A stretch of DNA of 64,000 nucleotides. Origin: Wenyingzhuangia gilva. GTDB taxonomy: Bacteria; Bacteroidota; Bacteroidia; Flavobacteriales; Flavobacteriaceae. The notes below the pieces were generated by a model. It made no database searches, had not been told where the DNA came from, and saw nothing but the letters and a program-made list of their open reading frames with translations. The stretch spans positions 248,001-312,000 of the forward strand of contig NZ_JAUMIT010000005.1 in the NCBI RefSeq assembly GCF_030519655.1, in the 5' to 3' direction. The position numbers and the translations under genes were made by a program. Each line of letters starts with the position of its first letter. Positions within the stretch are counted from its first letter, which is position 1. Positions 8,901-18,008 of this stretch are shown one piece after another.

Positions 8901-9296
8901 TTAAGATTTTTTTCTTTTGTCTAAAATTTCAGGATTGTAAATAGGGTTTACATCTTTTCCTTTTAAAGAATCATCTATGTTTTCTATATAATCCAAAGAG
9001 TCATCACCAAAAAACAATAAATTAGGCATACGTCTTAATTGGTGTTTGGTACGTTGAGCCAATTCGTGACGAATTCCCACTACGTTTGCATTTACTGCTT
9101 TAATAATTTCCGCTCTTTTTTCTGATGGAAATACACTTAAGTAAGCTTTTGCTTGACCTAAATCTGCAGTTACATTTACTTTAGATACAGAAATAATTAC
9201 TCCTCTTAAACCATTTCTTGCATCAGCTTGTAAAACTTCGGCTAAATCTTTCTGAATAACGCCTGCTATTTTCTTTTGTCTATTTGTTTCTTCCAT
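8901..9296 (-). CDS. rbfA: Ribosome-binding factor A
   Basis: A 131-residue single KH-like domain protein for late 30S ribosome maturation. The start TNRQKKIAGVIQKDLAEVLQ and the central segment YLSVFPS, then LRRMPNLLFFGDDSLDY, follow the RbfA pattern. It is the first gene of a two-gene unit with the permease above. A TATCTTTG promoter element ends only four bases before the ATG, which suggests a leaderless or nearly leaderless message. Confidence 0.93.
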   Translation of the reverse strand: MEETNRQKKIAGVIQKDLAEVLQADARNGLRGVIISVSKVNVTADLGQAKAYLSVFPSEKRAEIIKAVNANVVGIRHELAQRTKHQLRRMPNLLFFGDDSLDYIENIDDSLKGKDVNPIYNPEILDKRKKS

Positions 9297-9300
9297 ATGG

Positions 9301-9308
9301 CAAAGATA
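9301..9308 (-). promoter_or_regulatory. -7 element of the rbfA promoter (minus strand)
   Basis: Minus-strand TATCTTTG ends 4 bases before the rbfA ATG. A TTG is found 21 bp upstream (plus-strand CAA at 9330-9332). Transcription would start at or next to the start codon. Confidence 0.55.
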
Positions 9309-9457
9309 CGATTATGAATTACGATTTTACAATTACGTATTAAGAATTATTAGTCTGATAAACTTATGACTCCATACTTAATGCTTTATACTGATAACAA
9401 AATTTTTAATAATCATTTTTTGATAGTACCTTGCAGACAAATTATTGAAAATATACC

Positions 9458-10336
9458 ATGTCAAAATCTTTTGAAAAGTATCAAAAAAGACGTTTACAAG
9501 CCTCTTACTTATCGGTAGTGTTAAGTATTACAATGGTTTTGTTAATGATTGGTTTTTTAGGATTAACGGTGTTAAAATACCGTAATTTAAGTGGTTATTT
9601 TAAAGAAAAAGTAAGTATTACTTTGTATTTAAAAAACAACATGTCTGACAAGCAACAAACGGAATTAAAAAAGTTTTTGGCAGATAAAGACTATACCAAC
9701 AAAATTAGATTTGTCTCTAAAAAACAAGCTGCTGAAGAGTTTAGTAAAGATATAGGAGAAGATTTTTTAAGCTTTTTAGGAGATAATCCTTTAAAAAGTT
9801 ATTACGAAATTAGGTTAAAAGCTGATTTTGTAAATCCAGCGCAATTAGTATACATCAAAAAAGAATTAGAAAAAAATGAGTTTATTGAAGAAGCAGCTTA
9901 CGATGCTCCTTTGGTAGATTTGTTGACTAAAAATATCAAAACCATTGGTTTCTGGTTAATTGTTGGGGCATCGGTATTGGCATTTATATCGGTATTGTTG
10001 TTAAATAGTTCTATTAGATTATCTATTTACTCTAAAAGATTTACGATCAAAACCATGCAAATGGTTGGAGCTACAAAATCATTTATTAGAAAACCATTTA
10101 TTTTAGGAAGTGTGCGTTTAGGATTGGCAGGAGCATTTTTTGCTTCAGCTATTTTATTAGGGATTTGTTATAAAATAAATCATAAATTACCTGCTTTGGC
10201 GTTGTTAGAAGATGTTAAAGTATTGGTTTTAGTAGTTGGAGGAATTTTTGCTTCAGCAATAGTTATTACTGCTGCGAGTGCTTTTATGGCTACTCAAAGA
10301 TTTTTACGTTTAAAAACAGATCAACTTTATTTTTAA
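9458..10336 (+). CDS. ftsX: Cell division protein FtsX
   Basis: A 292-residue permease with the FtsX topology: an N-terminal helix (about residues 18-42), an extracytoplasmic domain carrying the FVSKKQAAEEF segment, and three C-terminal helices. With FtsE it couples ATP hydrolysis to septal peptidoglycan hydrolase control. ftsE is not in the window, as is usual in this phylum. It begins the flavobacterial operon ftsX-DUF3098-uppP-truB, with gaps of only 3, 4 and 0 bp. A TACCTTGC sequence near 9427 is a possible weak -7 element. Confidence 0.92.
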   Translation: MSKSFEKYQKRRLQASYLSVVLSITMVLLMIGFLGLTVLKYRNLSGYFKEKVSITLYLKNNMSDKQQTELKKFLADKDYTNKIRFVSKKQAAEEFSKDIGEDFLSFLGDNPLKSYYEIRLKADFVNPAQLVYIKKELEKNEFIEEAAYDAPLVDLLTKNIKTIGFWLIVGASVLAFISVLLLNSSIRLSIYSKRFTIKTMQMVGATKSFIRKPFILGSVRLGLAGAFFASAILLGICYKINHKLPALALLEDVKVLVLVVGGIFASAIVITAASAFMATQRFLRLKTDQLYF

Positions 10337-10339
10337 GTT

Positions 10340-10576
10340 ATGAAACAAAAATTTGCATCAGACTTTGTGTTTGGAAAAAGAAATTATCAACTGATGTTGA
10401 TTGGTTTGGCTTTTATTGCTGTTGGATTTATTTTAATGTCGGGTGGAGGCTCTGACAATCCAGAAGTATTTAACGAGTCGATTTACAATTTTAGAAGAAT
10501 TAGAGTTGCACCTACTTTGGTGTTGATAGGATTTGGAATTGAAATTTGGGCCATTTTAGCAAAACCATCAAAATAA
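10340..10576 (+). CDS. DUF3098 family small membrane protein
   Basis: A 78-residue protein with two hydrophobic segments (about residues 17-34 and 55-73) joined by a short polar loop containing SGGGSDNPEVFNESIYNFRR. This matches the DUF3098 family, which is almost always found between ftsX and uppP in Flavobacteriia. It is 3 bp after ftsX and 4 bp before uppP. A role in envelope growth is suggested only by its constant neighbours. Confidence 0.85.
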   Translation: MKQKFASDFVFGKRNYQLMLIGLAFIAVGFILMSGGGSDNPEVFNESIYNFRRIRVAPTLVLIGFGIEIWAILAKPSK

Positions 10577-10580
10577 TAAC

Positions 10581-11375
10581 ATGGGAATATTAGAAGCAAT
10601 TATTTTAGGTATTATTCAAGGATTAACTGAATTTTTACCTGTATCCTCTAGTGGGCATTTAGAAATAGCAAAATTTATATTAGGAGACAATTCTGTGCCA
10701 GAAGAAAGTTTAACTTATACGGTTGTATTGCATTTTGCAACAGCTTTAAGTACCATTGTTATTTTTAGAAAAGAAGTTTTTCAAATTTTAAAAGGATTAT
10801 TTCAGTTTAAAATAAATGATGAATTTATGTTTTCTTTAAAAATAGTCTTATCGATGATCCCTGCTGTTGCTATTGGACTATTATTTGAAAAAGAATTAGA
10901 ATCTTTTTTTGGAGGAAAAATACTTTTTGTTGGAGCCATGTTATTGGTAACGGCAGTACTTTTGTTGTTGGCCGATAGAGCTAAAACAACCAATAAAGAT
11001 GTAACCGTAGCAGGTTCAATTATTATTGGAATTTCTCAAGCCATTGCTATGTTACCTGGTATTTCTAGATCTGGGGCAACCATTTCTACTTCAGTAATTT
11101 TAGGAGTAGATAGAAATAAAGCAGCAAGGTTTTCTTTTCTAATGGTAGTGCCATTGATTTTTGGGAAAATAGCGAAGGATCTTTTAGGAGGAGATATTCA
11201 TGTTGCTTCACAAGAAATGATTCCCATGGGAGCTGGTTTTGCAGCTGCATTTGTTGCAGGATTAATTGCTTGTCAGTGGATGATTGCTTTGGTTAAAAAA
11301 AGTAAGTTAATTTATTTTTCTATTTACTGTGCAGTTGTTGGAGTGATAGCAATTACTTATACCTTTTTATCTTAA
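10581..11375 (+). CDS. uppP: Undecaprenyl-diphosphatase UppP (BacA)
   Basis: A 264-residue polytopic membrane phosphatase that recycles undecaprenyl diphosphate to the monophosphate carrier used by peptidoglycan and surface polysaccharide synthesis. The N-terminal GIIQGLTEFLPVSSSGHL and the second catalytic loop LPGISRSGATIS are both intact. Length matches the family. Its stop codon is immediately followed by the truB ATG. Confidence 0.96.
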   Translation: MGILEAIILGIIQGLTEFLPVSSSGHLEIAKFILGDNSVPEESLTYTVVLHFATALSTIVIFRKEVFQILKGLFQFKINDEFMFSLKIVLSMIPAVAIGLLFEKELESFFGGKILFVGAMLLVTAVLLLLADRAKTTNKDVTVAGSIIIGISQAIAMLPGISRSGATISTSVILGVDRNKAARFSFLMVVPLIFGKIAKDLLGGDIHVASQEMIPMGAGFAAAFVAGLIACQWMIALVKKSKLIYFSIYCAVVGVIAITYTFLS

Positions 11376-12089
11376 ATGAATACATTAGAGGCGTATAAGG
11401 AAGGGCAGGTGTTGTTGATTGACAAACCGCTACATTGGACATCTTTTCAGGTAGTGAATAAATTACGATGGGTCATTAAACAACATTTTGGACTTAAAAA
11501 CATCAAGGTTGGCCATGCAGGAACGTTAGATCCTTTGGCTACGGGTTTGTTAATTTTGTGTACAGGAAAGTTCACTAAAAAAATAGAAAGCTACCAAGCG
11601 CAACATAAAGAATATACAGGAACCATTGTTTTAGGAGCAACGACTCCAAGTTATGACTTGGAAACAGAGATTGACGAAACATTTCCTACAGATCATATTA
11701 CTTCTGAAATGATTTATGAAACCACGAAGCAATTTGTGGGAGAAATAGATCAAGTGCCACCCATTTTTTCTGCTATTAAAAAAGAAGGAAAGCGTTTATA
11801 CGAGCTAGCTCGTGAAGGAAAAACGACTGAAATAAAATCAAGAAAAATAACCATATCTGACTTTGAAATTACAGGAATAGATTTTCCAAATGTACATTTT
11901 AGAGTAGCGTGTAGTAAAGGAACTTATATACGTTCTTTGGCGTATGATTTTGGAAAAGCTATCAATACAGGTTCTCATTTATCAGCTTTAAGAAGAACCA
12001 AAATTGGAGATTTTAAGGTAGACGATGCTATTACCGTAGAAGAATTTCTGCAAGATTTTGGATTAGAACTAAAAGAAGAAAAATTATAA
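11376..12089 (+). CDS. truB: tRNA pseudouridine(55) synthase TruB
   Basis: A 237-residue pseudouridine synthase for U55 in the T-loop of tRNAs. The catalytic aspartate lies in GHAGTLDPLATGLL, preceded by the family start LLIDKPLHWTSFQVV, and the later motif KGTYIRSLAYDFG is present. It lacks an extended PUA domain, as in other Bacteroidota. It ends the ftsX operon and has no gap to uppP. Confidence 0.95.
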   Translation: MNTLEAYKEGQVLLIDKPLHWTSFQVVNKLRWVIKQHFGLKNIKVGHAGTLDPLATGLLILCTGKFTKKIESYQAQHKEYTGTIVLGATTPSYDLETEIDETFPTDHITSEMIYETTKQFVGEIDQVPPIFSAIKKEGKRLYELAREGKTTEIKSRKITISDFEITGIDFPNVHFRVACSKGTYIRSLAYDFGKAINTGSHLSALRRTKIGDFKVDDAITVEEFLQDFGLELKEEKL

Positions 12090-12106
12090 CTTGATGTTTT
12101 ATTAAT

Positions 12107-12583
12107 TTAAAACATCCTAGAATACCAAGTGTCCTCGGCAGGTAATTCCCAATCAGACTCTAGTTCTTCTTTGGTGTTGATAAGGTTGTCAAAAACAATG
12201 GTGTTTTTATTTACACTTTTGTTTTTAATCAATTTTTTAAATTCTTTGACATCTTTGTATTGAACAAATTCACCTTGTTTAAAACAAACATTTAGTTTGT
12301 CTAGCAATTCAATTTCATGTTCCAGTTGTAGTGTAAAAATAAAGCTTACCAATTCATCAATAATGGTGGTGGTAATTGGTTTGGTGTTGTTAATGGCAAT
12401 AATAATAAAACGTTGATATTTGATGTCAAATCCAGCTTCAATGTCATTTTTATCACACCATTGTGTTACAAAATTATTTACTTTGGTTTCAATTTCGGAA
12501 AAAAGGTCAGCATGAAACTTTTTATTGCTAGGATATAAAAAGACTTTGGCGTTGTTTTCAAGCTGATTAAAATCTACTAACAT
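12107..12583 (-). CDS. Conserved Bacteroidota protein of unknown function
   Basis: A 158-residue soluble protein without signal peptide or membrane segment. It begins MLVDFNQLENNAKVFLYPSN and has the segment GFDIKYQRFIIIAIN. Similar proteins across Flavobacteriia are often labelled ABC transporter ATPase, but no Walker A or signature motif is visible here, so that label is not supported. It is convergent with truB (17-bp gap) and has a TATATTTG element on the minus strand (plus-strand 12603-12610) 19 bp before its start. Confidence 0.75.
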   Translation of the reverse strand: MLVDFNQLENNAKVFLYPSNKKFHADLFSEIETKVNNFVTQWCDKNDIEAGFDIKYQRFIIIAINNTKPITTTIIDELVSFIFTLQLEHEIELLDKLNVCFKQGEFVQYKDVKEFKKLIKNKSVNKNTIVFDNLINTKEELESDWELPAEDTWYSRMF

Positions 12584-12731
12584 AAATTAATTTTGTTTAT
12601 TGCAAATATATTAGCTATCCCTAAAATAATCGTTTATTTTTTTAATTATTTAAATTTTGATTTTTAGAGGATTAACTTTTTTAAAATGATATAAATTTTG
12701 ATGCGGTCTATCATCATCCATAAGATTCTTA

Positions 12732-12739
12732 TATATTTG
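12732..12739 (+). promoter_or_regulatory. -7 element of the lipoprotein gene
   Basis: TATATTTG matches TAnnTTTG and ends 5 bases before the ATG at 12745. Transcription would start at or within a base or two of that ATG, which argues for a leaderless message and against the in-frame GTG at 12739. Confidence 0.55.
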
Positions 12740-12744
12740 TGTCT

Positions 12745-13296
12745 ATGAAATACATCACCTTATTTGTAACGTTTTGTGCCGTTTTCATTGCTTGTGAGCA
12801 AAAGAAAACCGAGACAGCTGTGAAGGCAGAAAATGATGAAAAATATTTAAGTGCTAAAGATGAAACCATTATTTTTGATTCTGTTGCTCCAGTAAAAGTG
12901 ATTTATAAAGACTCTATTTTGGATTGGAAAGGCTATTTTAAAGTTACCGAAGATTTAAAACGTTTAAAAAAAACAACACCGAACGAAGTTTTAAGTGTAG
13001 CAGAAGAATTGGTGAAAGATGTAGCATTAATGAGAGATTCTATCACGGTAAAAGTTTTAGATGAAAGAGGCATGAGAGCAAGAATGAATGCCTTGTACAA
13101 TCAATCTTTAAGGTTGCAAGAAATGAAAGATATTCCAGCCATTACCGTTCCAGAAATTACCAAACAAACCCAAGGTCTTTTTACCATTTTTAGAATGATC
13201 AATACCAAAATTAATGCGATATATGAGCAAAATGATTTTGAACAAGAGTTGCTTGATGATAATTTTTTCTTTTCTAAAATAGATTCTATTCAGTAG
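12745..13296 (+). CDS. Putative lipoprotein of unknown function
   Basis: A protein of 183 residues when started at ATG 12745. The first 17 residues are hydrophobic and end in FIAC, a lipobox with the lipidated cysteine at position 17, so it is probably anchored in the membrane facing the periplasm. The remainder is hydrophilic and helical in character (KVTEDLKRLKKTT, then NALYNQSLRLQEMKD). No enzyme motif is seen. It stands alone between two minus-strand genes and converges on recX. Confidence 0.75.
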   Translation: MKYITLFVTFCAVFIACEQKKTETAVKAENDEKYLSAKDETIIFDSVAPVKVIYKDSILDWKGYFKVTEDLKRLKKTTPNEVLSVAEELVKDVALMRDSITVKVLDERGMRARMNALYNQSLRLQEMKDIPAITVPEITKQTQGLFTIFRMINTKINAIYEQNDFEQELLDDNFFFSKIDSIQ

Positions 13297-13305
13297 TTTG
13301 ATATA

Positions 13306-13779
13306 TTATTGGTTGTACTCGGACAATGCTTCGTATATCAAGTTAGATTCATAACCTTTTCTAAGTAAAAAATCAGCTACCTTTTTTTTCTTTTTATAGA
13401 AGTTACTTTCTTTGGTGTTTTCCCATTTTTGAGAGGATAAAGTATATAGTGTTTCTATATATTCTTTTTCATCAATTTCTTTTAGCGCTGTTTTGATATT
13501 ATATTCTGAAATGTTTCTGAATGTTAGTTCTTGGATAATTCTAACTTTTCCGTATTTTTTTATTCTGAATTTACCTCTGGCAAAACTTTTAGAAAATCGT
13601 TCTTCGTTTAAAAAGTTGTGTTCCATTAAATGCAAAATAATCACTTCACAAGCCTGTGGTATCATTCCCATTTTGTAGAGTTTTTCTTCCACTTCTTTAT
13701 GACATCTATCTTGGTATACACAATAGTTTTCTAGCGCTCTTTTAGCTTCTTCTACAGTATATGTTTTTTTATGTTGCAT
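13306..13779 (-). CDS. recX: Regulatory protein RecX
   Basis: A 157-residue, strongly charged helical protein with the RecX three-helix repeats: ALENYCVYQDRCHKEVEEKL at the start, then HLMEHNFLNEERFSKSFARG and KVRIIQELTFRNIS. RecX binds RecA filaments and limits recombinase activity. recA is not in the window. The start codon is the ATG at 13777-13779. No operon partner is seen. Confidence 0.9.
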   Translation of the reverse strand: MQHKKTYTVEEAKRALENYCVYQDRCHKEVEEKLYKMGMIPQACEVIILHLMEHNFLNEERFSKSFARGKFRIKKYGKVRIIQELTFRNISEYNIKTALKEIDEKEYIETLYTLSSQKWENTKESNFYKKKKKVADFLLRKGYESNLIYEALSEYNQ

Positions 13780-13796
13780 ACCACTAAAATAAAAAG

Positions 13797-13829
13797 AAAG
13801 CTACAGATGTTTAAAATATCTGTAGCTTT
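13797..13829 (-). terminator. Terminator of the outer-membrane protein gene
   Basis: AAAGCTACAGAT at 13797-13808 pairs perfectly with ATCTGTAGCTTT at 13818-13829 (12 bp, 9-nt loop). On the minus strand the stem is followed by CTTTTTATTTT, so it ends the unit whose last gene stops at 13854. Confidence 0.8.
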
Positions 13830-13853
13830 ATATAAAATGTTTATGTGTTAAGT

Positions 13854-14444
13854 TTAAAAGTTGTATGCCAATCCTATATTAAAAAAGTTTTGTTTTAAGG
13901 TAGCATTGATATCAGTTCCTAGTCCATTAGATATATCATCATCATATTCATCACCTAAACTATCAGATAATTGAATCGAATAGTTTGCGATAAGATCTAA
14001 TTTTTCGGAAAGTTCAAACCCAATCCCTAATCCTAATGCGAATGAAATTTTTCTATAACCATCTACATCTTCCTCTTCTAAAAGATAATCTATTTTTGGT
14101 CCAACAGTAAGGAAAACTTTTTCATTAGGATAATAATTAAATAATAATGGAATTTGTAAATATTCCAATTTGTCATCCCCTTCAGAGTCTTCAGGTGTCA
14201 ATTGAGTATATAAGATACCGGGTTTAAAACTGTATTTTGAATTGATGTTGACTTCTCTGGTCAAACCAACAAAAAAACCATTTCCGTTAACAGACTCTGA
14301 ATTACTTTCATCAAATTCAGAAGCACTAATTTTAACTTTTAGTTTAACAGTACTATAACCAGCAGTAATACTTGTTTTACTTTCTTGGGCTTTCGCAAAA
14401 TTTGTACCTAGTACCAATAATGCTAACAATAACAATTTTTTCAT
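13854..14444 (-). CDS. Outer-membrane beta-barrel protein
   Basis: A 196-residue protein with a signal peptide (MKKLLLLALLVLGTNFAKAQ, cut after Ala). The remainder has alternating hydrophobic strands such as YSFKPGILYTQLTP, FLTVGPKIDYLL and the terminal NFFNIGLAYNF, whose last residue is aromatic as expected for barrel assembly. It fits the porin-like PorT/OmpW-sized barrels of Bacteroidota. An acidic loop (DDDISNGLGTD) is present. Function is unknown. It is separated from the efflux operon by a strong terminator. Confidence 0.8.
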   Translation of the reverse strand: MKKLLLLALLVLGTNFAKAQESKTSITAGYSTVKLKVKISASEFDESNSESVNGNGFFVGLTREVNINSKYSFKPGILYTQLTPEDSEGDDKLEYLQIPLLFNYYPNEKVFLTVGPKIDYLLEEEDVDGYRKISFALGLGIGFELSEKLDLIANYSIQLSDSLGDEYDDDISNGLGTDINATLKQNFFNIGLAYNF

Positions 14445-14491
14445 CCGCCAAAAATACTTAAATAATTGTTAAGTGATGTTCTGTAAAAACT

Positions 14492-14526
14492 AAAAAACGG
14501 ACTGTGTATAAACACAGTCCGTTTTT
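14492..14526 (-). terminator. Terminator of the RND efflux operon
   Basis: CGGACTGTGT (14498-14507) pairs with ACACAGTCCG (14512-14521) around ATAA, flanked by A- and T-runs on both sides. It lies 23 bp beyond the stop codon of the RND permease gene. Confidence 0.9.
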
Positions 14527-14548
14527 AATAAGTCTCCTGAAATAATAC

Positions 14549-17500
14549 TTATTTATTTTTAACTCTCACTTTAATTTTATGTAGCAAGTAAAACATTACC
14601 GGTACAATAATTAACGTAAGAAAAGTAGCAAAGGTCAATCCAAAAATTACAGTCCATGCCAATGGTCCCCAGAAAATAACGTTATCACCTCCCATATAAA
14701 TATTAGGGTTTCCGGTACTGAACAAAGCAAAGAAATCAATGTTAAAACCTATGGCCAATGGCACCAATCCTAATACGGTAGTAATGGCTGTTAAAATTAC
14801 AGGTCTTAAACGAGCTTTACCTCCTTGCACAATGGCATCATAAGCATGTTCTATAGAAATAACTTGTCCCTCAGGAAGGTCTATTTCTTCCGCTTTTCTA
14901 TCAAATAATAACTGTGTATAATCTAGTAAAACTACTCCGTTGTTTACTACAATTCCAGCCAGTGATATAATTCCCATCATGGTCATCATAATTACAAAAC
15001 TCATTCCTATTCCAATAATTCCAAAGAATACCCCAGTAAAACTTAAAAATATAGCCACCATAATAATAGCAGGTTTTGTTACTGAGTTGAATTGGAAAAC
15101 CAAAATGAACATAATTAATCCTAATCCTGTAATTAAAGCTCCCATTAAGAAACTCATTTGTTTGTTTTGTTCTTCAATTTGTCCAGTAAAATCAAAAGAA
15201 ATTCCTTTTGGAGAATCAAAATCAGCCATTTCTAATTCAATTTGTTTTACCACTGCACCCGCATCTTTATAACCAGGAGCTAAAGCAGAATAAACAGTTA
15301 CAGTTCTTTCCCCGTTGATATGTTTAATAGCGCTAAAAGAGGCTGTGTTTCTACGAGATATTAATGCAGAAATAGGCACTTCTTTTAATTGTCCATCATT
15401 TTGATCACGGAATACTATATTTTGGTTGAATAATAAACTAGTGTTGGTTCTGTCTTCTTTTTTAAAACGAACATACATGTCGTAATCATCACCATCTTCT
15501 TTGTAAACACTTGCTTTTTCTCCAAAAATAGATCGTCTAAGTTGATTGGCAACTGAAGCAACAGGTACTCCTAAAGCACCCGCTTTTTTTCTATCAACAT
15601 AAACCTCCATTGCAGGTTTTGCTTTGTTTACATCTACTTTAAGTTCGTCAATTCCGGCAATGCTACGCTCAGAAATAAACTTTTGCATTCTTTGTGCTAC
15701 AGAAATCAACTCATTGTAATCTTTTCCTTGTATTTCTATGTTAATAGGATATCCTGCAGGAGGTCCCGCTGCATCTTTTTCTACAGAAACACTAAGACCA
15801 GGATATTTGTTTTTTAAATCTTCTTGAACTTTAAGTCTCAATTCTTCGGAATCTGCACCTCTACGGTATTTATACTCACGCATGGTAGCGGTAATTTTAC
15901 CTCTGTGTGGCATTTCAGAATCTCCACTATCAGTTTGTGGATTTCCAGCTCCCATTCCTACTTGTGAAACAGCAGATTCAACCAAGAAATTGTAGCCATT
16001 ATCTACATACTCATCACTGTTTAATATTTTATAAACACGTTGTTCGATGTCTTTCGTGATCTTGTTGGTTTTTTCAATATCTGTTCCTTGTGGATATTCT
16101 AAATACACAATGATCTGATTCGGCTTATTGTCTGGGAAAAACTCTACTTGCGTTTTTCCAGAACCTACAGAGGCACCAAAAACCATAAAAGAGGCAATTA
16201 ATAAAACAAAAGTACCACCTAAAAATACATAGGGTCTCCAGCTACTTAAAGAAAAACGTAAGGCTTTTTCATAAGCATCTTCAAAATAGGTTAGCATTTT
16301 TTCTTGGAAGAAAATAGCTCCGTTTTTGATAAATAATCTGTACAACCAAAATAAGATACAGGTAACTACCATTAAGCTACCTAGTCCTCTCACAACACCA
16401 CCAAACAACATAATTGGAATTCCAAATCCACAAAGAACAATAGTTAATCTTGTTAATTGTTTATAGGTTAATTTTTTTTCTCCAATAGTCATGAATTGAG
16501 AAACCAAAACTGAGTTAAAGAAAATAGCCACAAATAAAGAAGACCCTAATACAATAGATAGTGTGATAGGAAAATACTTCATAAATTGTCCCATAATTCC
16601 TGGCCATAAACCAAGCGGGATAAAGGCTGCTACCGTAGTTGCTGTAGAAATAATAATAGGATAAGCAATTTCACCAATTCCTTTTTTAGCAGCTTCGGTT
16701 CTAGACATTCCCTCTTCATCCATCAAACGGAATACGTTTTCAACCACAACAATACCGTTATCAACCAACATTCCTAATCCCATAATCAACCCAAAAAGAA
16801 TCATGGTATTCATGGTGTATCCTAATAAATCAATAATCCAAAAGGACATAAACATAGACATTGGAATGGCAAAACCAACAAACAATGCATTTCTAAATCC
16901 TAAGAAAAACATTAGTACCATTACTACTAATAAAATACCAAAAATGATGTTGTTTACTAAATCATCTACCTGATTTAAGGTATTAGAAGATTGGTCGTTA
17001 CTAATGGTAACGGTTAAATCACTTGGCAACTCATCTATTTGAGCTTTTTTGATAATTTCTTTGATTTTATCAGCAGCTTCTACCATGTTTTTACCAGCAC
17101 GTTTTTTAACATCTAGCATGACCACGGTTTTACCCCATTCACGAGCATAGGTTGTTTTTTCTTTTTCTTTAAAGAAAACCTCTGCTACATCTTTAAGATA
17201 AACAATACCTCCTTGTCTTTTAATTACAAAGTCTTTAAGCTCTTTAGGATCTTCAACTTCACCTAAAATTCTAATAGTTCTACGTTGTCCACTGGTAATT
17301 AAGTTTCCAGCAGACATGGTTACATTTTCTTGTTTAATAGCATTGATAATGTCGTCAAAACTAACTTTAGCGGCAGACATTTTATAAACATCCACAGCAA
17401 TTTCAACTTCTTTTTCTTGAGCTCCACGGATGTCTACCTTTTTAATTTCAGGTAATTCTTCAATTTCATCTTGTAATAGTTCCCCAAAAGTTTTTAACTT

Positions 17501-18001
17501 TTCTACAGTATAATCTCCAGTAAGGTTAATGTTTAAGATGGGCATTTCCTCTGAAATGTTTAAATCAAAAACAGAAGGATCTACCTTAGCTCCGTTAAAT
17601 GTTGGCCAATCTTCTCCAGATTTTACAGCATCAACCTTATCTTTTACTTTTTGTTTGGCAGCTTCTACGGTAATTTTTTCATCAAACTCAACAATAATAA
17701 TTCCGTAATCTTCTTGTGAAGTTGAGGTTACTTTGTTTACGTTACTAATGTTTTTTAGTTCGTCTTCTAGTGGGTCTACAATTAAACGCTCTATATCTTC
17801 GGCAGTGTTACCAGGATACATTGCATTTACATATATTTTAGTTTCCTTTACTTCTGGAAAACTTTCTCTAGGCAGATTGTTGTAAGCAGTAATTCCTAAA
17901 ATTAGGATAACTGCAGCCAACACATACATGGTGGTTCTATTGTTGATAGCCCATGATGACCATGCAAATTCTTTAATGGTGCTTTTTTTCTTTTCAGACA
18001 T
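14549..18001 (-). CDS. RND-family efflux permease
   Basis: A 1150-residue inner-membrane proton-driven exporter of the AcrB/MdtC type. It has the first helix near residue 25, large periplasmic loops after helices 1 and 7, and the proton-relay helix containing GMLVDNGIVVVENV, followed by a cytoplasmic linker. The segment LPRESFPEVKETKIYVNAMY is typical of multidrug and lipid-type RND pumps rather than metal pumps. It is the last gene of the TetR-TolC-adaptor-RND operon, seven bases after the adaptor gene. Substrate is unknown. Confidence 0.93.
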   Translation of the reverse strand: MSEKKKSTIKEFAWSSWAINNRTTMYVLAAVILILGITAYNNLPRESFPEVKETKIYVNAMYPGNTAEDIERLIVDPLEDELKNISNVNKVTSTSQEDYGIIIVEFDEKITVEAAKQKVKDKVDAVKSGEDWPTFNGAKVDPSVFDLNISEEMPILNINLTGDYTVEKLKTFGELLQDEIEELPEIKKVDIRGAQEKEVEIAVDVYKMSAAKVSFDDIINAIKQENVTMSAGNLITSGQRRTIRILGEVEDPKELKDFVIKRQGGIVYLKDVAEVFFKEKEKTTYAREWGKTVVMLDVKKRAGKNMVEAADKIKEIIKKAQIDELPSDLTVTISNDQSSNTLNQVDDLVNNIIFGILLVVMVLMFFLGFRNALFVGFAIPMSMFMSFWIIDLLGYTMNTMILFGLIMGLGMLVDNGIVVVENVFRLMDEEGMSRTEAAKKGIGEIAYPIIISTATTVAAFIPLGLWPGIMGQFMKYFPITLSIVLGSSLFVAIFFNSVLVSQFMTIGEKKLTYKQLTRLTIVLCGFGIPIMLFGGVVRGLGSLMVVTCILFWLYRLFIKNGAIFFQEKMLTYFEDAYEKALRFSLSSWRPYVFLGGTFVLLIASFMVFGASVGSGKTQVEFFPDNKPNQIIVYLEYPQGTDIEKTNKITKDIEQRVYKILNSDEYVDNGYNFLVESAVSQVGMGAGNPQTDSGDSEMPHRGKITATMREYKYRRGADSEELRLKVQEDLKNKYPGLSVSVEKDAAGPPAGYPINIEIQGKDYNELISVAQRMQKFISERSIAGIDELKVDVNKAKPAMEVYVDRKKAGALGVPVASVANQLRRSIFGEKASVYKEDGDDYDMYVRFKKEDRTNTSLLFNQNIVFRDQNDGQLKEVPISALISRRNTASFSAIKHINGERTVTVYSALAPGYKDAGAVVKQIELEMADFDSPKGISFDFTGQIEEQNKQMSFLMGALITGLGLIMFILVFQFNSVTKPAIIMVAIFLSFTGVFFGIIGIGMSFVIMMTMMGIISLAGIVVNNGVVLLDYTQLLFDRKAEEIDLPEGQVISIEHAYDAIVQGGKARLRPVILTAITTVLGLVPLAIGFNIDFFALFSTGNPNIYMGGDNVIFWGPLAWTVIFGLTFATFLTLIIVPVMFYLLHKIKVRVKNK

Positions 18002-18008
18002 GATCAGC

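Noticed and set aside
12107-12583. ABC transporter ATPase label commonly given to this protein family
   Set aside because: No Walker A, Walker B or signature motif can be found in the 158 residues.
14940-15272. 110-residue plus-strand frame inside the RND gene
   Set aside because: Hydrophobic Ile-rich antisense of membrane helices, a common artefact.
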